A stretch of DNA of 24,462 bases from CANJSG01 sp038203875 (lineage in GTDB: Bacteria; Verrucomicrobiota; Verrucomicrobiia; Limisphaerales; CANJSG01), in NCBI GenBank assembly GCA_038203875.1, contig JBBRDN010000044.1, forward strand, positions 1 to 24,462, given 5' to 3'. The translations under genes and the position numbers were made by a program. The notes below the pieces were generated by a model. The model was not told where the DNA came from, made no database searches, and saw only the letters and a list, made by a program, of their open reading frames with translations. Of this stretch, positions 7,587 to 13,773 are shown piece after piece; position 1 is the stretch's first letter; every line of letters starts with the position of its first letter.

Positions 7587-10120
7587 TTGCATGCGTTGGC
7601 CTGAGACGGACGAATTCCTTCAACCTCCCGCCTCAGTTGATCGCTGACAATGTGGATCTCGAGGTCGAGGTGGCGGACTTCACCGGCAATCTGCTCCCAT
7701 TCCGCGCCCGGCGCGATTTCATAGATCTTCTGGCAGATGTTCGCGAGGCGCTCGGCGCCCAGGTTCAGTCCGGTCGCTTTCAGGGCATGGGCCGCGTTGC
7801 TGATCAGATCTGGACGTTTCTGGGCGACGGCTTCTGTCAGATCGTGGGAGTGGCGCTGCGCCTGATCTCGGAACATGCGTTCCAACTCGCCCACGAAGGT
7901 GGCGAAGTCCGGGCCTTCCGCCGTCCGCATGGCATCGAGCATCGAAGAATTGAGGATGGGGAGGGTCTCGCCCGGTTGCTCCGCTGAAGCGGATCCGGCC
8001 ACGGTTTCGTGAATCGGTGCGGGCGCTTTCTTGAGGACGCCTTCCCGGAAGTATGTGGCCACTTCGATGAAGCCCTGTTCCACGGCCAGCATCGGGGCCT
8101 CCAGTCCGGCAAGGGAGCCGCGTTCGGCCTGGTGTTCGAGTTGGCGAAGTTCCTTGGTGAATGTGCCGACGCCAATGGAGTTGCTGGCGCCGCAGGCTGA
8201 ATGAGCGATGCGGCGGACGATCTGGCAGTCGTTCTTTTCGAACGCCGCCTTGAGCTGTTCGACCTGTTCTTCCGTCTGGTCCAGATACATCAGGAGCAGT
8301 TCCTCGATGACGGCGGCGTCGCCGTCGGCCATCTCATTGAGCCTGGCCATGTCGACACCTGCAGGCACCTTCGGGATCGACGCCGGATTTGGCGCCGGGG
8401 CTTCGCCGCCCGTGGGTGCAATGTCGCCTTCGGTCGCTGCGTTTTCGGCACCCCCGACGGGAGCTGAAGCGGCGGGGTTTGAGAGCACACGGTCGATCGT
8501 GGTGCGGAGTTCTTCAGGGAGAACCGGCTTTCCAAGGAAATCATCCATCCCGACCTCGACGCACTGCTGCCGGTGGCGGTCGCTGACGTTGGCGGTTAGG
8601 GCGATGATGGGGATACGACGGCGGTCTCCGGTGCGCGCGGTCTTTTCATGGAGGCGTATCTGGCGGGTTGCTTCAAAGCCGTCCATCACGGGCATCATGC
8701 AATCCATGAGGACGATGTCCCACTTCCCATGGACCACTGCATCCAGCGCCTCCTGACCGTTGGTGGCGGATTCCGACTCATAACCCAGGCGTTCGAGCTG
8801 GCGGATGCCCACCTTGCGGTTGATGGGATTGTCGTCCACGAGCAGGACCCGGATCTTTTTCGTCGTTTCGGCAACTGGATTCGACTTGCTGGGCGGGGCC
8901 TCGGGAACCACCGACTCGCGATGGGTCAGGACCGATTCGATGACCTTCCGGACTTCGGCGACACGCATCGGCCGGGTCAGCACGCCGTCGATTCCGCTTG
9001 TGCTCATGGTGGAGGAGGAAGGCGGCAGCGAAGCGTCCGTGACCATCACGATCCGAAGGTTTGCGCCGTTGAACCGGCTCAGGATTCGCCGGGCCATGTC
9101 GAGATTGTCCGGGATTGTCCGGCGGTCCACCACGATCAGCATGGGGGATCCGGAGTTCGGACCCGCCGCTGTGATCGCCTCCTGCACCAGGGGCCAGAAC
9201 GCGGGTTCATCAACCTTTTCGCAATGGCCGCACCATTCGACGAGCTTCGAGTGCAGCAGGGAGACTGGGCGGTTCCGGTCTTGAATGATCCACGTGTGGG
9301 AACAGGGAAGCGGCTGATTCTCCGGAGTCGAATCGTCGACCGGATGCAGCTCCGTCGGGATCGTAAAGCGGAACACCGCACCGCCGAGGCGCTGGGGAAT
9401 GATGGTGAGGGCGCCGCCGAGATTGCGGACGATCGAGTGGGCAAGGGCCAGGCCGAACCCGCTGTCGCCATGGCGTTCGTCGACGCTCCGATGTCCCGGC
9501 AGGAAATAGTCCGCCTGCGCCGTCTCCGACACCGGCCGGCCGTTGTCCCGGACCTCGATTTCGAGGATCGGTTGCCCTGAGGAAGGATTCTCACACCCGA
9601 TGGTGACCACCACTTGTCCGTCGCGGGTGAAGTCGACGGAATGGTTCACCAACTTCAGGAGAGCCGCGTTGAGGAGGCTTTCTTCGGCGCGGATCTTGAA
9701 CCGTGAGGGAAGTGTCACCCGGCCGCGAAGGGCCGTGCCGCCTTTATGAGCCCGTTCTTCGACCGTCTCGATGACCTCGTCAACCAGGTCATGGATGCTG
9801 AAAGTGCTTTGCCAACCCTGGGGCGATTCCGAATGCAGCGACGCGAAGGTTTCCGCATCGGCGATGAGGGACTGGATCTCGCCGGCATGCATGGCCAGCT
9901 GTTCGATATGGCCGCGCTGGGCCTGGCCGAGGGAGGACTCCGCGAGCTTCCCGAGGAGCTTCGGCAGCGAGTTCACCGGATCCCGCAGGCTTTGGGCGAG
10001 CGAGTGCACGAGTGCGTCAGGGCCCGTCCTGGGACCAGACGCCATTCCAATTGGCTCAGACATGATCAGTTGCAGTGGTTCCGGCAGAGTTCCGGCCGTC
10101 CATGGTCGGAAGTTTGACAT
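7583..10120 (-). CDS. Phosphorelay hub: pseudo-kinase - degenerate REC - REC - Hpt - Hpt
   Basis: An 845-residue soluble protein. About residues 32-95 resemble HisKA, but the H-box reads A-Q-S-L-R-D-P-V-N, so Q43 replaces the phospho-histidine. The HATPase (about 105-255) keeps N159, D192 and G-D-S-G-F-G-L, but G1 is D-N-G-R-P. A degenerate receiver (about 274-398) has R383 for lysine in L-T-R-P. A canonical receiver (about 423-546) follows with D429/D430, D473, T509 and K531-P. After a Pro/Ala-rich linker come two Hpt domains with H640 (A-H-S-A-C-G-A) and H778 (A-H-A-L-K-A-T). The frame opens far upstream, over the ferredoxin gene; the first ATG clear of it is 10120, with 10063 as an alternative. 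The stop overlaps the next kinase as ATGA. Confidence 0.9.
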   Translation of the reverse strand: MSNFRPWTAGTLPEPLQLIMSEPIGMASGPRTGPDALVHSLAQSLRDPVNSLPKLLGKLAESSLGQAQRGHIEQLAMHAGEIQSLIADAETFASLHSESPQGWQSTFSIHDLVDEVIETVEERAHKGGTALRGRVTLPSRFKIRAEESLLNAALLKLVNHSVDFTRDGQVVVTIGCENPSSGQPILEIEVRDNGRPVSETAQADYFLPGHRSVDERHGDSGFGLALAHSIVRNLGGALTIIPQRLGGAVFRFTIPTELHPVDDSTPENQPLPCSHTWIIQDRNRPVSLLHSKLVEWCGHCEKVDEPAFWPLVQEAITAAGPNSGSPMLIVVDRRTIPDNLDMARRILSRFNGANLRIVMVTDASLPPSSSTMSTSGIDGVLTRPMRVAEVRKVIESVLTHRESVVPEAPPSKSNPVAETTKKIRVLLVDDNPINRKVGIRQLERLGYESESATNGQEALDAVVHGKWDIVLMDCMMPVMDGFEATRQIRLHEKTARTGDRRRIPIIALTANVSDRHRQQCVEVGMDDFLGKPVLPEELRTTIDRVLSNPAASAPVGGAENAATEGDIAPTGGEAPAPNPASIPKVPAGVDMARLNEMADGDAAVIEELLLMYLDQTEEQVEQLKAAFEKNDCQIVRRIAHSACGASNSIGVGTFTKELRQLEHQAERGSLAGLEAPMLAVEQGFIEVATYFREGVLKKAPAPIHETVAGSASAEQPGETLPILNSSMLDAMRTAEGPDFATFVGELERMFRDQAQRHSHDLTEAVAQKRPDLISNAAHALKATGLNLGAERLANICQKIYEIAPGAEWEQIAGEVRHLDLEIHIVSDQLRREVEGIRPSQANACK

Positions 10121-10143
10121 TGCCTGCGCAGAGCACTTACTAG
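10114..10143 (+). promoter_or_regulatory. Candidate promoter for the ferredoxin-E1-E2 operon
   Basis: A perfect TTGACA at 10114-10119 is followed, 18 bases later, by TACTAG at 10138-10143, a weak -10 box. A start near 10150 would leave a leader of about 29 bases before the ferredoxin ATG. The -35 box overlaps the ATG at 10120 of the divergent hub gene, so either the two units interfere or the hub starts at 10063. A small inverted repeat GATTC-G-GAATC at 10145-10155 sits at the predicted start. Confidence 0.35.
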
Positions 10144-10178
10144 GGATTCGGAATCTGGTGCGATTAGTTAAGTTTTTT

Positions 10179-10466
10179 ATGCCCAAAGTTACCGTGATAC
10201 CGGCCAACGTGTCGGCGGAAGTGCCCGAAGGTGAGCTGCTCATCGAGGCCGGCGAAAAAGCCGGCGTTGAGATGGAGGCGGGCTGTTTCAACTGCGAATG
10301 CGGCACCTGTGCGGCGGAGATCGTCAGCGGCATGGAGAACCTCGAACCGCCTACCGATGCCGAGCTCGACGTGCTCGACCAATGGAGCAAGGACCCGTCG
10401 AAATACCGCCTGACCTGCTGTGTCCGCATCAAGTCGGGCGACGTGGTCATCAAGGCCGGCCACTGA
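10179..10466 (+). CDS. Plant-type 2Fe-2S ferredoxin
   Basis: A 95-residue soluble electron carrier. The cluster motif is C36-x4-C41-x2-C44 in the segment G-C-F-N-C-E-C-G-T-C, with the fourth ligand C80 or C81 in L-T-C-C-V; a further cysteine, C39, lies inside the binding loop. This matches the beta-grasp plant-type 2Fe-2S fold and its expected length. The ATG at 10179 follows a T-rich stretch with no clear Shine-Dalgarno. It is divergent from the phosphorelay hub (58 bases apart) and 52 bases upstream of the E1 alpha gene on the same strand. Co-transcription with a 2-oxoacid dehydrogenase is suggested by spacing only, and its redox partner is unknown. Confidence 0.9.
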   Translation: MPKVTVIPANVSAEVPEGELLIEAGEKAGVEMEAGCFNCECGTCAAEIVSGMENLEPPTDAELDVLDQWSKDPSKYRLTCCVRIKSGDVVIKAGH

Positions 10467-10518
10467 GCGGCTGGAAGAATTCGTTGCCTCGCACCAAGTC
10501 GAGATCCACGCTTTGCAC

Positions 10519-11565
10519 ATGCTTCCGACCGCAGTGAGCAATGATCCTTTGGCCGGGGTCGCGGAGTTTCGCGACCAGTTCATCCGTGCCTACGGGTTCA
10601 TGCTGCATGCCCGCCTCCTCGATGAACGGCTCGCGTCGCTCTACCGGTCGGGAAAGATCTTCGGCGGGGTTTTCCTCGGCCGCGGGCAGGAGGCATTGTC
10701 CGCCGGATTGGGAGTCTGTCTCAGGCAAGGAGATGTTTTTGCACCTTTGATCCGGGATGCAGCCGGCCGGCTCGCGTTTGGCGAACAGATGGTGGACTCG
10801 ATCCGGACCTACCTCGGCTCGCCGCTGGGACCGATGAGAAGTCGTGATGGAAACGTGCACCGTGGTCGCCCCAAGGAAGGTCTCCTTCCGATGATCAGCC
10901 ACCTCGGCGCCATGATTTCGGTCGTGAACGGCATGCTGATGGCCCGGCGTATGCAGAAGCGCCTCGGCACATCCGTCGGCGCCGCCTGCCTCGGTGAAGG
11001 CGGGACCAGCACCGGAGCCTTCCATGAAGCCCTCAACCAGGCCGGCATCGAACGACTTCCGTTGGTCGTGGTCATCGCAAACAACCAATACGCCTATTCC
11101 ACGCCGACCAACCGTCAGTTTGCCTGTGAGAACCTGGTGGAGCGTGCAGCTGGCTATGGTTTCGACGGTCATACGATGGATGGAACCGATCTCGGCGAAT
11201 GCCTGGAAACGCTCCAGAAAGCCGTCGACAACGCGCGGAGCGGACGCGGACCCCAGATGATTGTCGCTCCGCTCCTGCGCCTGTGCGGACACGGGGAACA
11301 CGATGATGCCAGCTACATCGATCCCAAGCTGAAGCGCTCGGAGCTCGGCCGGGACTGCCTCGACGTTGCCGAGCAACGGCTCGTTGCGGAAGGCTGGCTT
11401 TCGGAGGAGGAGATCGGACGCAGCCGATCCGATCTGCTGGCGGCGATCGATGAAACCATCTCCACCGTCCAGCGGGAGTCCGCTCCCAACGCCGCCTCCG
11501 AGTCCTGGCAGGCGCTTTCCACGGCCAGCCTGCGTGACATGAGCTCCGGAATGGAAATGGCCTGA
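10519..11565 (+). CDS. 2-oxoacid dehydrogenase E1 alpha subunit (thiamine diphosphate)
   Basis: Alpha subunit of a heterotetrameric E1 (pyruvate, acetoin or branched-chain 2-oxoacid type), which decarboxylates the substrate on thiamine diphosphate. It has 348 residues from ATG 10519. The ThDP motif begins L-G-E-G-G (158-162), continues through F-H-E-A-L-N-Q-A (168-175) and ends at A-N-N-Q (187-190). The acidic residue is E160, as in branched-chain enzymes, rather than D. The C-terminal loop G-H-G-E-H-D-D-A-S-Y (257-266) matches the family. The frame opens 33 codons earlier, but that part overlaps the ferredoxin gene. The stop and the next start share one base (TGATG), so alpha and beta are translationally coupled. 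The substrate cannot be assigned. Confidence 0.93.
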   Translation: MLPTAVSNDPLAGVAEFRDQFIRAYGFMLHARLLDERLASLYRSGKIFGGVFLGRGQEALSAGLGVCLRQGDVFAPLIRDAAGRLAFGEQMVDSIRTYLGSPLGPMRSRDGNVHRGRPKEGLLPMISHLGAMISVVNGMLMARRMQKRLGTSVGAACLGEGGTSTGAFHEALNQAGIERLPLVVVIANNQYAYSTPTNRQFACENLVERAAGYGFDGHTMDGTDLGECLETLQKAVDNARSGRGPQMIVAPLLRLCGHGEHDDASYIDPKLKRSELGRDCLDVAEQRLVAEGWLSEEEIGRSRSDLLAAIDETISTVQRESAPNAASESWQALSTASLRDMSSGMEMA

Positions 11566-12530
11566 TGAGCATTACCTATCTCGAAGCCATTCGCGAGGCG
11601 CAGGACCGCGCGCTGAAGGACGACCCCCGCGTCTTCATCTACGGCCAGGACGTCGGTGCGTTCGGCGGCGCGTTCAAGGCCACCAAGAATCTCTCCGCCA
11701 AATATCCCGGCCGCGTGATCGACGCACCCATCTCGGAAGACGCCATGGTCGGTTCGGCTATTGGGGCCGCCATCGAGGGCATGCGGCCGATCATCGAGAT
11801 GCAGTTCGCCGACTTCTCGACCGTGGGTTTCAACCAGATGGTCAACCACGCCGCGACGCTCTATTGGCGCACAGGCGTGCCGTGCCCGATCACGATAAGG
11901 TTGCCGTCAGGCGGCACGTCGGGTGGCGGACCATTCCACAGCCAGAGCCTCGAAACCATCTACGCGCATTTCCCCGGCATCGTCGTGATGACGCCCGCCA
12001 CGGTGGAGGACGCCTACGGGATGCTGCTGTCCGCCGTGGCGATCGACGACCCGGTCATCTTCTGCGAGCACAAGTATCTCTATTACCATCTCAAGGCTGC
12101 ATCGCTTCCGACGGAGTCGTTGCCGATCGGCAAGGCGCGAATCGCACGACAGGGCCGCGATCTGACGGTGGTCACCTACAGCGCCATGGTTCATGAATGT
12201 CTCGCCGCCGCCGAAGTGGCGCGGGACGAAGGCTACGAAGTGGAGGTCGTCGATCTGCGCACGATCAAGCCGCTCGACACCGATACCGTCGTCGCGTCGG
12301 TCGCCCGCACTGGGCGGCTTCTCTGCGTGGGTGAAGCCTGGCCCTGGGGTGGCGTCACCGCCGAAGTCATCGCTCGTGTCACGGCCGAGGCGTTTGACCT
12401 GCTCGACGCTCCGCCGCAGCGTCTCAACGCCAAGGACACTCCGGTGCCCTATCATCCAAATCTCTGGGCCGCCCATCGCCCTACTGCCCAGTCCGTCGCC
12501 CAAAGCATGCTGCGCCTTCTCCGCCTTTGA
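11565..12530 (+). CDS. 2-oxoacid dehydrogenase E1 beta subunit
   Basis: Partner of the preceding E1 alpha, 321 residues, the usual size. The N-terminal pyrimidine-binding transketolase domain (about 1-175) contains E58 in I-S-E-D-A, expected to contact the ThDP N1', and the R-L-P-S-G-G-T-S-G-G-G-P-F-H-S-Q-S-L-E segment (112-130). The C-terminal transketolase-type domain (about 190-315) includes V-V-D-L-R-T-I-K-P-L-D and E-A-W-P-W-G-G. The ATG at 11565 overlaps the alpha stop by one base. The E2 gene follows within 6 bases. Confidence 0.95.
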   Translation: MSITYLEAIREAQDRALKDDPRVFIYGQDVGAFGGAFKATKNLSAKYPGRVIDAPISEDAMVGSAIGAAIEGMRPIIEMQFADFSTVGFNQMVNHAATLYWRTGVPCPITIRLPSGGTSGGGPFHSQSLETIYAHFPGIVVMTPATVEDAYGMLLSAVAIDDPVIFCEHKYLYYHLKAASLPTESLPIGKARIARQGRDLTVVTYSAMVHECLAAAEVARDEGYEVEVVDLRTIKPLDTDTVVASVARTGRLLCVGEAWPWGGVTAEVIARVTAEAFDLLDAPPQRLNAKDTPVPYHPNLWAAHRPTAQSVAQSMLRLLRL

Positions 12531-12535
12531 CCGCC

Positions 12536-13747
12536 ATGTTCACCCCTTTGACCCAAGTCCCGTTCGTCATGCCGCAGTTGGGCGAATCCATCGCCGAGGC
12601 GGTCGTGGTCCGTTTCCTCGCCAAGCCAGGTGACAATGTCGTGTCCGGCCAGGACGTGCTCGAAGTGGAGACCAGCAAGGCCACGATGAACGTGGCCGCG
12701 CCCGCCAGCGGTAAAGTGGTCGAGTGGTTCGCCCGCGAGCAGGAAAGCTACGCCGTCGGAGCCAAGCTCGGCGTCCTCGAAGTCAGCGCCGCCGAAGCGG
12801 CCCGCCTCGGCATCGGTGATTCCTTTGAACCGGCCGAACATGAGTCGATGCGCGGCTCCGTCGGGTCGATGAAGGGGGACGACACCAACAAGGCGGTCAG
12901 CCCAACGGTCCGCGGCCTGCCCGTTCCGGCAAACGCGACCGGCGCGAGCTACATGTCGCCCCGGTTGAAGGCGCGCATGGCCGAACTCGGCATCCACGCC
13001 GCCGACCTCGCGGGCGTGGCCGGCAGCGGAGCCGGTGGTCGAGTGACCATCCAGGACTTCGAGCAGTTCCTCGCCAATTTGGAGCAGCATCGGCTCACCG
13101 GGGCTTCGAGCATGCGTGTTGCCGTGGCCGATGCCATGCGGCGCAGCTGGACCCGGCCAATCGCCACTGTCGGCATGCCCGTCGCCATCGAGTCGCTGCT
13201 AGATCACCGCAAGGCCCAGAATCCGAAACCCGGTCCGGCTCTTTACGCGTTGCGTGCCCTCGCCATCGCACTTTCCGAAAACAGCGCACCCGCAGGACGC
13301 CTCGTCGGAAATCGCATCGTCCATCCCAAGTCCATCGACATCGGCTTCGCCGTCGAGGTCGAGGACGGCGTGCTTGTTCCCGTGCTGCGTGGTGTCGACC
13401 AGAAGTCCTTGGGCGAATTGACAGCCCGCTACACCGAACTCGTCGAACTGGCACGTCAGCGCCGACTACCGACCGACGCCACCGGTGGTTCCATCGCGAC
13501 CGTGACCAACTTCGGCACCTTCGGTCTGACCTTCGCCACGCCCATCCCGCTACCGGAACAGACGCTCGTCCTTGGACTTGGCGCCGGTCGCAAGGCTCCG
13601 CATTGGGATGAAACCAAGAAGCAGTTCCTGCCCGTGATGGAAGCAAACCTGACCTTGAGCTTCGATCACCGGGTCCTCGACGGCGGTGGTGCCGGGCGTC
13701 TGCTCGCCCGCGTGGCGGAGCTGATGCAGAAGCCGTCTAGCCTGTGA
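12536..13747 (+). CDS. Lipoyl dihydrolipoamide acyltransferase (E2)
   Basis: E2 core of the same complex, passing the acyl group from E1 to CoA. It has 403 residues from ATG 12536; a TTG at 12527 overlapping the beta stop is less likely. The lipoyl domain (about 8-84) has K49 in E-T-S-K-A. A peripheral subunit-binding domain (about 138-180) includes S-P-R-L-K-A-R. The catalytic domain (about 187-400) ends in S-F-D-H378-R-V-L-D382-G-G, the CAT-like active site. One lipoyl domain and a short linker make a compact E2. The operon ends here without an E3 (lipoamide dehydrogenase), so E3 must be encoded elsewhere. The gene converges on hrpB with 14 bases between stop codons. Confidence 0.94.
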   Translation: MFTPLTQVPFVMPQLGESIAEAVVVRFLAKPGDNVVSGQDVLEVETSKATMNVAAPASGKVVEWFAREQESYAVGAKLGVLEVSAAEAARLGIGDSFEPAEHESMRGSVGSMKGDDTNKAVSPTVRGLPVPANATGASYMSPRLKARMAELGIHAADLAGVAGSGAGGRVTIQDFEQFLANLEQHRLTGASSMRVAVADAMRRSWTRPIATVGMPVAIESLLDHRKAQNPKPGPALYALRALAIALSENSAPAGRLVGNRIVHPKSIDIGFAVEVEDGVLVPVLRGVDQKSLGELTARYTELVELARQRRLPTDATGGSIATVTNFGTFGLTFATPIPLPEQTLVLGLGAGRKAPHWDETKKQFLPVMEANLTLSFDHRVLDGGGAGRLLARVAELMQKPSSL

Positions 13748-13751
13748 GCTG

Positions 13752-13773
13752 ACCTGGGCTATCACCGCCAGGT
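13752..13773. terminator. Possible short hairpin at the E2/hrpB convergent junction
   Basis: ACCTGG (13752-13757) and CCAGGT (13768-13773) form a perfect 6-bp inverted repeat with a 10-base loop, straddling the gap between two convergent genes and entering the last codons of hrpB. There is no T-run on either side, so an intrinsic bidirectional terminator is only weakly supported. Confidence 0.22.

Noticed and set aside
8648..9580. A 310-codon plus-strand frame opposite the phosphorelay hub
   Set aside because: No domain is recognisable and the opposite strand encodes receiver and HATPase motifs through the same region.
10121..10453. N-terminal extension of the hub protein up to 10453
   Set aside because: This part overlaps the ferredoxin gene on the other strand and is Ser/Thr/Pro-rich with no homology pattern; the kinase-like region begins after 10120.
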